Assembly (NCBI GenBank): GCA_019417045.1
Contig: DXWE01000004.1
Coordinates: 1-15,153, forward strand
Direction: 5' to 3'
DNA: 15,153 nt
DNA from: Oscillospiraceae bacterium
Lineage (GTDB): Bacteria; Bacillota; Clostridia; Oscillospirales; Acutalibacteraceae
Shown piece after piece: positions 5,720 through 12,959 of this stretch (the stretch's first letter is position 1; every line of letters starts with the position of its first letter). The notes below the pieces were generated by a model that did no database searches, had not been told where the DNA came from, and was given only the letters and a program-made list of their open reading frames with translations. Position numbers and translations under genes: made by a program.

Positions 5720-6208
5720 TCAGCCGAACTTTCCCCGGGTACGCAGAGCCGGATATCCCCATTGCCGCAGTACCTCGTAGGTCCCCACCGCCACCGCATT
5801 GGATAGGTTCAGGGAGCGGGCCGCTTCATCCTGCAGCATCGGCAGCCGCACGGCGTGGTCGAGGTTTTGCAGGATCAGCGACTCCGGCAATCCGGCGGTC
5901 TCCTTACCGAACACCAGATAGCTGCCGTCCGGGTAGGTCATGTCCGAATGAACGTGAGGCGCTTTGGTGGAGAAATAGAAAAAGGGACCCGTGTTGCGCG
6001 CAAAGAAATCCGAGAGGGAAGGGTAGACGGTGACATCGAGCAGCGGCCAGTAGTCCAGGCCCGCGCGCTTCATCCTGCGGTCGTCCAGAGCAAATCCCAG
6101 TGGCCCGACCAGGTGGAGCCGGGCGCCGGTAGCCGCACAGGTGCGGCTGATATTACCGGTGTTCTGGGGAATTTCCGGCTCGACCAACACGATATTCAAC
6201 TGCGGCAT
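5720..6208 (-). CDS. trmL: tRNA (cytidine(34)-2'-O)-methyltransferase, TrmL type
   Basis: This SPOUT-fold enzyme uses S-adenosylmethionine to methylate the ribose of the wobble nucleotide in certain leucine tRNAs. The 162 residues match the short single-domain TrmL length. The signatures are EPEIPQNTGNISRTCAATG (10-28), FGKETAGLP (100-108) and RLPM followed by RSLNLSNAVAVGTYEVLRQ (131-149), which form the trefoil knot and cofactor site. The start at 6208 has a GAGG-type site about 9-13 bases upstream. It is transcribed alone, convergent with jag (shared terminator) and divergent from the symporter. TrmL rather than another SPOUT enzyme is favoured by length and motif spacing. Confidence 0.94.
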   Translation of the reverse strand: MPQLNIVLVEPEIPQNTGNISRTCAATGARLHLVGPLGFALDDRRMKRAGLDYWPLLDVTVYPSLSDFFARNTGPFFYFSTKAPHVHSDMTYPDGSYLVFGKETAGLPESLILQNLDHAVRLPMLQDEAARSLNLSNAVAVGTYEVLRQWGYPALRTRGKFG

Positions 6209-6243
6209 TCCTCATCGCCTCACTAGGTTTGGTTCTACAGGAC

Positions 6244-6252
6244 AGTATAGCA
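6244..6252 (-). promoter_or_regulatory. Possible extended -10 promoter for trmL
   Basis: On the minus strand the sequence reads TGCTATACT, an extended -10 (TGn plus TATACT), about 36 bases upstream of the trmL ATG. There is no good -35, as is tolerated with extended -10 promoters. Confidence 0.45.
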
Positions 6253-6321
6253 CACCCAGCGCCCGAACACCAGTGGTATTTTGCCGCCCGCCAGCATACA
6301 CATGCACAGGGGGGTGCAGGC

Positions 6322-7707
6322 ATGAACTGGGATATCTGCATCGTGGCGATCTATGTCATGCTGCTGGTTGGCATGGGGCTGTATGGAGGCCGGAAGGTCA
6401 AGACCGCCGCCGATTTTACTGCCGCGGAGGGCCATTACGGTACCTGGGTTCTGTTTGCCTCCCTCTCCGCCTCCTATGTGGGCGGCGGTTACTCCGCGGG
6501 CAATGCCGCCGAGAGCTTTTCGGGCGGGTTGGGAATGACTGTCGCACTGTTCGGGTTCAGCCTGTCCATGATCTGCATCGGCAAATTCCTCGTTCCCGGG
6601 GTCGGCCGGTTTGCCGGGGAGACCACCGCCGGCGGTGTGATCGGCAGGGCCTATGGCCGCAGTGCCCGGGTGCTTACCGGGCTGTTTTCGTTCTTCTGTT
6701 GTGCCGGCGTGGTGGCCGCGCAGATGGAGGGGATGGGCCAGGTATTCCATGTGCTGCTCGGGATCTCCCCGGCCCAGGGGATCCTGCTCGGCAGCACCAT
6801 TGTCCTGGTGTATTCCACCTTTGGGGGTTTACAATCTGTAATAAAAGCTGATATTATACAATTTATACTTCTTGCTGTCGGAATGCCGGTGCTGCTGATT
6901 TTGGGGTTACAGAAGTCGGGGGATATTTTGGGAAGCGTTCCTGCGGCGTATTTTAACCCCCTGCAGGGCACCACGCCGTTGGGATTCCTATCCCTGTTTC
7001 TCGTCATGGGGGTGGGGGAGGCGCTCGCACCGCCCTATACCCAGCGGCTGCTGGTGGGGAAATCCCCCCGGACCACCGGCCGGGCGACGGTCCTCAGCGG
7101 GCTGTTCTCCATTCCCTTTTTCCTGGTGACTGGCCTGATCGGGCTGGTGGCGTATGCGCTGCACGTCACGGATACCGCATCGCTCGCGATGCCGGCGCTG
7201 ATCCAGACCGTGCTGCCGGTCGGGATCCGGGGGGTGGTGATGGCGGCAATGGTGTCCATCATGTTGTCCGCGGCGGATGGCTTTCTCAACAGCGCCGCGA
7301 TCGGCATGGTGTGCGACGGGATCCTGCCGCTGTTTCCCCGGCTACAGGACAAAACACAGCTGCGGCTACTGCGACTCATCAATGTGGGCACCGGGATCGC
7401 CGGGATACTGCTCGCGTTCGCGGTCCCGGACATCATGGACATTCTGATGCTGGCCTATACCTTCTGGTGCCCGCTGATCCTGGTGCCGCTGGCGGCAGCT
7501 TTTCTGGGGGTGGAGTCCAATGGCCGGGCATTCCGGTACGCGCTGCTGACCGGGCTGGTGCTGACGGTGGTGTGGAAATTCCTGCTGCACAACCCGCTGG
7601 AAATCGACGGATCGATCGTCGGGCTGCTCGGCAATCTCGGGGTGTTCACCCTGTGTACCCGCCACGCCCGGCAATATCGGCAGCAGCGGCTGGCTGTTTG
7701 GAAATAA
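6322..7707 (+). CDS. Sodium:solute symporter (SSS) family transporter
   Basis: This integral membrane protein is expected to take up a small solute driven by the sodium gradient. The ATG at 6322 follows GGGGGG (6309-6314) by 7 bases; the upstream open frame lacks a credible start. The 461-residue product has about 12-13 hydrophobic segments. Family motifs include the TM1-2 region ending in GGGYSAGNAAESF (54-66), YSTFGGLQSVIKADIIQ (164-180), and LSAADGFLNSAA (315-326), near the Na2 site in characterised members. The substrate cannot be read from sequence; relatives carry proline, pantothenate, sugars or carboxylates. It is monocistronic. Codons at about 6829-6885 are strikingly AT-rich compared with the rest of the gene. 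It may or may not be related to the sugar operon that converges on it. Confidence 0.9.
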   Translation: MNWDICIVAIYVMLLVGMGLYGGRKVKTAADFTAAEGHYGTWVLFASLSASYVGGGYSAGNAAESFSGGLGMTVALFGFSLSMICIGKFLVPGVGRFAGETTAGGVIGRAYGRSARVLTGLFSFFCCAGVVAAQMEGMGQVFHVLLGISPAQGILLGSTIVLVYSTFGGLQSVIKADIIQFILLAVGMPVLLILGLQKSGDILGSVPAAYFNPLQGTTPLGFLSLFLVMGVGEALAPPYTQRLLVGKSPRTTGRATVLSGLFSIPFFLVTGLIGLVAYALHVTDTASLAMPALIQTVLPVGIRGVVMAAMVSIMLSAADGFLNSAAIGMVCDGILPLFPRLQDKTQLRLLRLINVGTGIAGILLAFAVPDIMDILMLAYTFWCPLILVPLAAAFLGVESNGRAFRYALLTGLVLTVVWKFLLHNPLEIDGSIVGLLGNLGVFTLCTRHARQYRQQRLAVWK

Positions 7708-7743
7708 CAATCTGTATTTTATGTAGACATATTAACAAATTGG

Positions 7744-7774
7744 AAACCCCCGCCAGAACAGTTGGCGGGGGTTT
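7744..7774. terminator. Bidirectional hairpin terminator between converging genes
   Basis: A perfect 12-bp stem, AAACCCCCGCCA (7744-7755) and TGGCGGGGGTTT (7763-7774), has a 7-base loop. It lies between the symporter stop and the end of the minus-strand sugar operon. The stem is very stable but the T tail is short in both directions, so its efficiency is uncertain. Confidence 0.75.
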
Positions 7775-7799
7775 GCTGCGGTATACCAGGGGGATCGGA

Positions 7800-8885
7800 T
7801 CAGATGATTTCCAAGCCGTCCGCATCCGGGAGCGGCGGCAGGACGGTGGCCGGGCGGTCGAGATAGAAATACGCGACTGCGGCGATGTCGTCCTGCAGCG
7901 GCAGATACCGCCCGCCGCTGCGCCAGCCAAGCGCCTGGATCGTGACACGCAGGTCCTGCTGGAAATGGATCGGATCTGTCAGATGCCAGCGATACATGCC
8001 GAAACGGAACTGGCTGCGGTACAGCGTGTTCGGGGTGAGCACCTGCGGCAATCCCGCGTAAGGTGTTGTAAAGGGAATGTACTTGTCGTGGTGCACCGGA
8101 TCCTCAAAGTCATACGATCCGCAGAAATAGTCCTCTGTCCCGGTCCCGCAGATGGTGGGATACTCTTTGTCTCCGTCCATGTAGAACTTGATCTCGCCTT
8201 CGCCCCACCAGCCGTTGTTGTTGACGCCCCAGGCCATATAGGTGCCGACATACTGCCCACGGCCCTCGATGTTGTCAAGGATGGTGAAAACCTCTTTATA
8301 GGGCAGGGGGTTCACGCGGCGGAACTGGGCGTGGAAGTAGCCGGCGTCCTCCGGCACATCCCGCAGCTCGTAGGTGATCTGGTAATAGACCATCACCTGA
8401 TCCTGGTTGAGGTTTTCCAGCGTGATGCGGAAGGATTTGCGGAAGGGCATGGTCCAATAGCAGTTAAAGGCGCTGCCCGGGTTGACGCACACGGCCAGGG
8501 AGCTGACCTGCGCGTACTGGCCCCACCCGCAGGCGAAAAAGTCGCCGAGCGGGCATTCCACCGCGGGGACGTCGCTGCCGTCCCAATAGATGCGCAGGAT
8601 CTGCTGCCGCCAGGATCCCGTGGGGGTCAGCCAGATGTGCTTGATCGCGCCGGTACCCTGTACGTCCGCCAGCGTCAACGTCTCGCCGGGGGCGATGGGC
8701 AGGCAGGGGTTGACCTTCCAGCCTTTTCCGAGGTCCCGCGCCGCATGCTTGGCAACGCCGTCCTCGAGCTCGGTTGTGGCGCCGGCGCCTTTGCCGCCGG
8801 TCCGGTTTTCCGGACACACCGACCGGGTCTCCACAGAGGAGATCCGGCACAGCGCGTCCAGATCCGGCAGGGGTGATACACTCAT
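7800..8885 (-). CDS. DUF2961 / GH172-family glycoside hydrolase, cytoplasmic
   Basis: The 361-residue protein matches the DUF2961 family, now glycoside hydrolase family 172. Characterised members are exo-acting on furanosides: a bifidobacterial alpha-D-fructofuranosidase / difructose dianhydride I synthase, and actinobacterial alpha-D-arabinofuranosidases. Supporting motifs are an N-terminal ENRTGGKGAGAT, GTGAIKHIWLT (77-87), WDGSDVPAVECPLGDFF (101-117) and GWWGEGEIKFYMDGD (225-239), then GTGTEDYF (247-254). The family's two catalytic glutamates probably correspond to E229 or E231 and to E251. There is no signal peptide or membrane segment, so it should act in the cytoplasm on imported sugar. 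GGAGGA (8893-8898) sits 7 bases before the ATG. It is the last gene of the operon, 47 bp after the lipoprotein gene. The exact substrate is not determinable from sequence. Confidence 0.85.
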   Translation of the reverse strand: MSVSPLPDLDALCRISSVETRSVCPENRTGGKGAGATTELEDGVAKHAARDLGKGWKVNPCLPIAPGETLTLADVQGTGAIKHIWLTPTGSWRQQILRIYWDGSDVPAVECPLGDFFACGWGQYAQVSSLAVCVNPGSAFNCYWTMPFRKSFRITLENLNQDQVMVYYQITYELRDVPEDAGYFHAQFRRVNPLPYKEVFTILDNIEGRGQYVGTYMAWGVNNNGWWGEGEIKFYMDGDKEYPTICGTGTEDYFCGSYDFEDPVHHDKYIPFTTPYAGLPQVLTPNTLYRSQFRFGMYRWHLTDPIHFQQDLRVTIQALGWRSGGRYLPLQDDIAAVAYFYLDRPATVLPPLPDADGLEII

Positions 8886-8932
8886 GTTACTATCCTCCGA
8901 AATCTATGATTTTCCCTCTGTAACGAGGTTTT

Positions 8933-11128
8933 TTACAGTGTCCGCTGCAGCACGGCGAGCGACTGGCCGTCCAACGGGACGTATACCACGCCGTCCGCAC
9001 CGGCGGTGTAGGTCTCCCCGGTCAGCAGATCGGTGAAGGTCTGGCCCGCCTGATCGGCGTTCAGAGCCACCGCACCGGAATAGGCGGCATCGCTCGAATT
9101 GACGATCGGGATGAGCATGTTGTCCGTGCCCTCATAGCAGTATGCGATCACATCTGTCGTCGCGGTGGTCGGCTGGTAGGCCTGCTTGCCGTATACCAAT
9201 GCATCTTTGTACTCCTTGCGGATGTTGACGAGCTGCGAGATATACGCCTTGTTGTCGTCCCAGTAGTCGCTGAGCGCGAGCGAGAACCCGGCTGCAAAGA
9301 CCTGGTTGAGGCCGTTGAGGTCGTTGCCGTTGGTGATGAAGTTCACCTCTGCGGAGGAATAGGCATACCGCACGGGGGAGGCCCAGATAGCCCCGGTTTG
9401 AGCGGTGTCGCCCCAGGTGTTCTGCGCCGCCCAGCCGCCGTCGTTATACGCGGGCAGGGGGCCGCCGGCCGATTCACTCAGCACGACCGCGTCGGGCTTG
9501 ATCTCCCGAATGGTCTCGCGGATCCGCTGCACAAGGGTGATGAAGCCCTGATTCCACTCCTCCAGCGAATAGATGTGTTTCTCCGCGTTGACATAGAACC
9601 AGTGGTTCCACTGCCAGCCGAGGGAATCGAGGAAGATGCCGTCGACACCGTACTCCTCCACCAGCCGCTTGCAGGTCTCCACAACATAGTCCTGCCACTC
9701 CTTGTAAGCGGGGATCATGGTGTAGCACAGCGCATAGGAGGTATCGATCTTGCCGTCCGGCAGGCGCGCGGCCCAAGAGGAGCCGACCTCCGCCGCCAGC
9801 TCGGAATACTGGAACAGGATGAACGGCTCCACATAGACGAACACGCGGCCGCCGCGGTCGTGCACCTTCTGGATGCCGGCCTTAAACGCCTCTTCGCCGC
9901 CGAGATCCTCCCGCGGGATATAGTCGCCCTTGTTCCAATAGGGCATCGAGTCGACCTCTTCCCGCAGGGTGGGGCTCACCCGCTCGGGGTTCGCCTTTTC
10001 ATAGAAGTCGATCAGGGCGATGACGTTGGTGCCGAAGTCCTCCGCCTCGTCGAGCAGCTGATCCATATCGTAAAAGCTGTCGATCCGGGTGCTCAGGTCG
10101 CCGGTCTCTGGCATGGTCTGATACGTGCCGCCGGTGCCCTCGCGCCGTGCGGAGTACACCGCACCCGCCTCGCTCAGCCAGGCCGGGATCCCGAGCTCGT
10201 TTTGGAGCAGGTCGTCCTGGTGCTCCATATAGGCGTCGATCGCGTAGTGCCAGTCGTTGTCCTGGGGGATCACGCCCATCGCGACGATCGGCGAGGTGGC
10301 CTCTGCTTTGGCCTCGATCTGTTTGCCCCAGTGCCCGGTCACCTGCTTGTTGCCGATTTGCATATGTACCGGCGGGTTGCCACTCATCTCGTCCCCGGTC
10401 TGGTCGTAGAAATAGATGCCCCCGAGCCCCTTGGAGTTGTAGATGGCCGCCACCTGCATCACGTTGTAGCCGGTGGGAAGCCCGGTTTGGTCGTTGAACC
10501 CGTTGCCGTACGAATGGCCCTGTCCATACGGGCCCACCCAGCCGATTTCGGAGGGGATCATGGCCATCGAGTCGGCGCTGCTGCCCGGCGCGTTCAGCGA
10601 GACGTACTGCGGATAGTTCATGCGGGCGTAAATCGCCGCGTCCGAGTTGTTTTTCACGGTCAGCTGGACCGTGATCTCATCCGTGGAGGCGTCCACCACT
10701 GCGACAAATACCAACCCCTCGTGGGTGGCGGGCGTGGTCTCCACCGTCAGGGTCTTGCCGTTTTCGCTGAGGGTCGCGCTGTTGACATACACGTCGGTCT
10801 GCGAATCAAATGTGCCCTTTGACTCATATCCGCCGATCTCGAGATTCGTGGTGATGTTGTACTTGAACAGCGGATGGTCCTTGGGCAGGCACTCGTTGTC
10901 GTTGAGCTTGTCATAGATCGATGTCACTGCCAGCCCGTCTTTCACGTTGAGCGACATGGACATCTGGTCGTTTTCGAGTTTCACGGTCTCCATAACCGCC
11001 ACCCCTCCTTGACTGGTTTCGGAATTGTCCGACGGCGTCTCCTCCGTGGGCTTACAGCCGGCGGCCATTGACAGGAACACAGCGGCACAGGCCGCGACTG
11101 CCATGCCCTTGCGCACGTGTCTTTTCAT
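8933..11128 (-). CDS. Surface lipoprotein with glycoside-hydrolase-like barrel (DUF6259-like)
   Basis: The 731-residue protein starts with a lipoprotein signal: basic MKRHVRK, a hydrophobic core and a lipobox ending MAAGC with C25 as the lipidated residue, then a Ser/Thr/Glu linker. Residues about 48-310 look like an N-terminal beta-sandwich. About 315-640 resembles a (beta/alpha)8 glycoside hydrolase barrel: VFVYVEPF (429-436), YGVDGIFLDSLGW (493-505) with candidate nucleophile D501, and VVLSESAGG (548-556) with candidate acid/base E552. A C-terminal beta domain follows (about 655-731). This layout recalls DUF6259 and related clan members; I cannot assign a characterised family. AAGGAGGT lies 5 bases before the ATG. 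The gene follows the permease by 11 bp, so it probably releases or trims the sugar that the transporter imports. Confidence 0.75.
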   Translation of the reverse strand: MKRHVRKGMAVAACAAVFLSMAAGCKPTEETPSDNSETSQGGVAVMETVKLENDQMSMSLNVKDGLAVTSIYDKLNDNECLPKDHPLFKYNITTNLEIGGYESKGTFDSQTDVYVNSATLSENGKTLTVETTPATHEGLVFVAVVDASTDEITVQLTVKNNSDAAIYARMNYPQYVSLNAPGSSADSMAMIPSEIGWVGPYGQGHSYGNGFNDQTGLPTGYNVMQVAAIYNSKGLGGIYFYDQTGDEMSGNPPVHMQIGNKQVTGHWGKQIEAKAEATSPIVAMGVIPQDNDWHYAIDAYMEHQDDLLQNELGIPAWLSEAGAVYSARREGTGGTYQTMPETGDLSTRIDSFYDMDQLLDEAEDFGTNVIALIDFYEKANPERVSPTLREEVDSMPYWNKGDYIPREDLGGEEAFKAGIQKVHDRGGRVFVYVEPFILFQYSELAAEVGSSWAARLPDGKIDTSYALCYTMIPAYKEWQDYVVETCKRLVEEYGVDGIFLDSLGWQWNHWFYVNAEKHIYSLEEWNQGFITLVQRIRETIREIKPDAVVLSESAGGPLPAYNDGGWAAQNTWGDTAQTGAIWASPVRYAYSSAEVNFITNGNDLNGLNQVFAAGFSLALSDYWDDNKAYISQLVNIRKEYKDALVYGKQAYQPTTATTDVIAYCYEGTDNMLIPIVNSSDAAYSGAVALNADQAGQTFTDLLTGETYTAGADGVVYVPLDGQSLAVLQRTL

Positions 11129-11139
11129 TGTCTACCTCC

Positions 11140-12027
11140 TTATTCACCGGTGATACCGGCCAGATCCACACTCTCGATCAGCTTGCGTTCGACCAGAATG
11201 TACAGGACGATCAGCGGCAGGATGACCAGCAGCGCGCCGGCCGCCTCGATCCCGCTGTTGAAGAATTCGTCCATCGTGACCGCCGTATCGCTGCCATAAT
11301 TTGCCGCGTAGGTGTCCCGCACCTGGGACAACAGCAGGTTGACGGTGTCGATCTTGCCTTTGAAATAGGTCTCGGCAAAATACGTGTCGTTCCAGTTGAA
11401 CGCGAACGAGAGCACAAAGGTGATGATAAACGCCGGCTTGGCAAGCGGGAGGTTGACCTTGAAAAAGGTCTTGAGAGAGGAGGCGCCGTCGATCAGGGCG
11501 GCCTCTTCGAGTACGGCCGGCTGCATGCGGTAGAATTGCCAGAACACCAGGATCATCAGCGCGCTCTTGATCCCCTGGCCGAACAGGGCCGGCAGGATGA
11601 TCGTCCACAGCGTACCGAGAATCTTGTACTGGGAGAACATCACATACCGGGGCAGGAACGCCACCTGGTCGGGGATGAAGAAGGTGAGCAGCATCAGCGC
11701 AAAGAGCAGTGTGCGCCCCCGAAACTTGGCCTTGGCAAACCCGAACCCGATGATCGAGCTCATCACCGTCTGGATGACGGCGACGAGCAGGATGTACGCG
11801 ATCGACAGCAGCATGGTCTCGATGCCGCCGATCGCGTCGAACGCCTTGACGTAGTTGGACCACTCGAAGGAGGTGGGAATCCAGCGGACCAGCGGGTCCA
11901 CCAGTCCGTACAGGTCCTTGCCGCTCGTCGAGATGAGCAGCAGCAGCGGATAGAGGATGGAGAACCCGATGACAATCAGATACAGATGCTTGAAAGCGGT
12001 AAAGACGATGGATTTTGCCTTTGTCAT
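11140..12027 (-). CDS. Carbohydrate ABC transporter permease, MalG type
   Basis: This is the second membrane subunit of a binding-protein-dependent sugar importer. The 295-residue protein has about six membrane segments and the ABC permease EAA loop LEEAALIDGASSLKTFFKVN (173-192), which contacts the ATPase. It ends with the family-typical tail VERKLIESVDLAG. The ATG at 12027 overlaps the stop of the preceding permease (ATGA), so the two are probably translationally coupled. A longer open frame upstream simply runs into that gene and is not used. The stop lies 11 bp before the lipoprotein gene. Sequence type points to the CUT1 group, which imports oligosaccharides. Confidence 0.94.
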   Translation of the reverse strand: MTKAKSIVFTAFKHLYLIVIGFSILYPLLLLISTSGKDLYGLVDPLVRWIPTSFEWSNYVKAFDAIGGIETMLLSIAYILLVAVIQTVMSSIIGFGFAKAKFRGRTLLFALMLLTFFIPDQVAFLPRYVMFSQYKILGTLWTIILPALFGQGIKSALMILVFWQFYRMQPAVLEEAALIDGASSLKTFFKVNLPLAKPAFIITFVLSFAFNWNDTYFAETYFKGKIDTVNLLLSQVRDTYAANYGSDTAVTMDEFFNSGIEAAGALLVILPLIVLYILVERKLIESVDLAGITGE

Positions 12028-12959
12028 GCGGCCCTCACCTTCTTTCTGCGGAACCGGCGTTTTTTCTCTGTCTGCGACGACCGGATCCGGCACCCGTTGC
12101 ACAGGAAGGCCGCCAGCGCGGCGAGGATGGCGATCAGGAGGAAGTAGATCCAGGTGACGGCGGCGGAGAACCCGAACCCGTTGCCGTCGGTGAACATGTT
12201 GGCCTTGATAATCTCGATCAGCGGGTTGAGCGGGGAGGTGGAGAGATCCACCACCGAGTAGATCCCGCTGAGCACGATGAACGGCTTGGAGAGCGGCAGG
12301 GTGATCTTCCAGAAGCTCTGCCACGCGCTGGCGCCGTCCACGCTGGCCGCCTCGTAAATCCGGCGGTCGATCCGCTGCAGCCCGGCCAGACAGATCAGAA
12401 TCTGCACCCCGCTCATCCAGATGATGGTGATGAAGTTGTTCATGATATACATGATGGGGGTGGAGATGATGCCGGGCATTTTCTGGGAGATGAAGTCAAA
12501 CACAAAGAATTTATCCAGCCCGCTGATGGACATCGCGTCCAGGCTCTGCACGATCTCGTACAGCACGCCCTGGATCAGGATGACCGGCAGGAAATAGATC
12601 GTGCGGTACACCCGGCGGAACCGGATTTTGGAGTTGAGGAACAGCGCCGTGACCAGTGCGAACACCAGGATCATCGGCACCATGAAGAACATCTGCTGTA
12701 AGTAGCCGGTGAGCGCCAGTTTGAACTGGGTGTTTTTCATCAGGACGTTCGTGTAGTTCTCCAGCCCCACGAATTGCAGCGTGACGCTGGCGTCCGGCCG
12801 GAATTTCGTTTTGCTGAAGCTGTACAGCAGCGACTGGATAATGGGATACAGCGTGAACACCGCAAACCCGATGATCCACGGCAGCGTGCACGAGAAGGAG
12901 AACAGCTTGCGGCGGGTCGCGATCTTGAGGCCCCGCCGGCGGGGGGAGCGCCTGGTCAT
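12024..12959 (-). CDS. Carbohydrate ABC transporter permease, MalF type
   Basis: This is the first membrane subunit of the same importer. The 311-residue protein has an Arg/Lys-rich cytoplasmic start, then LPWIIGFAVFTLYPIIQSLL (26-45), the usual first membrane helix of this group, followed by a loop with FVGLENYTNVL. The EAA loop is IYEAASVDGASAWQSFWKIT (201-220). The C-terminus is unusually basic (KKRRFRRKKVRAA). The ATG at 12959 overlaps the stop of the DUF5696-like gene by four bases, and its stop overlaps the MalG-type start, giving two ATGA couplings in a row. The binding protein and ATPase are not in the window. Confidence 0.94.
   Translation of the reverse strand: MTRRSPRRRGLKIATRRKLFSFSCTLPWIIGFAVFTLYPIIQSLLYSFSKTKFRPDASVTLQFVGLENYTNVLMKNTQFKLALTGYLQQMFFMVPMILVFALVTALFLNSKIRFRRVYRTIYFLPVILIQGVLYEIVQSLDAMSISGLDKFFVFDFISQKMPGIISTPIMYIMNNFITIIWMSGVQILICLAGLQRIDRRIYEAASVDGASAWQSFWKITLPLSKPFIVLSGIYSVVDLSTSPLNPLIEIIKANMFTDGNGFGFSAAVTWIYFLLIAILAALAAFLCNGCRIRSSQTEKKRRFRRKKVRAA

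Noticed and set aside
7311..8876. Plus-strand open frame of 521 codons spanning the symporter end and the GH172 gene
   Set aside because: It runs through a terminator hairpin, overlaps two well-supported genes in other frames and has no homology-like motifs.
9398..10822. Plus-strand open frame of 474 codons opposite the barrel lipoprotein gene
   Set aside because: It is a shadow of a GC-rich gene with strong third-position bias; the minus-strand product has a signal peptide, lipobox and enzyme motifs.
11068..12147. Plus-strand open frames opposite the permease genes
   Set aside because: Both permeases have clear membrane helices and EAA loops; the antisense product is hydrophilic and featureless.
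12028..12324. N-terminal extension of the MalG-type permease
   Set aside because: The extension lies wholly within the MalF-type gene, is out of frame with it, and the ATG at 12027 gives a normal-length protein with an ATGA overlap.
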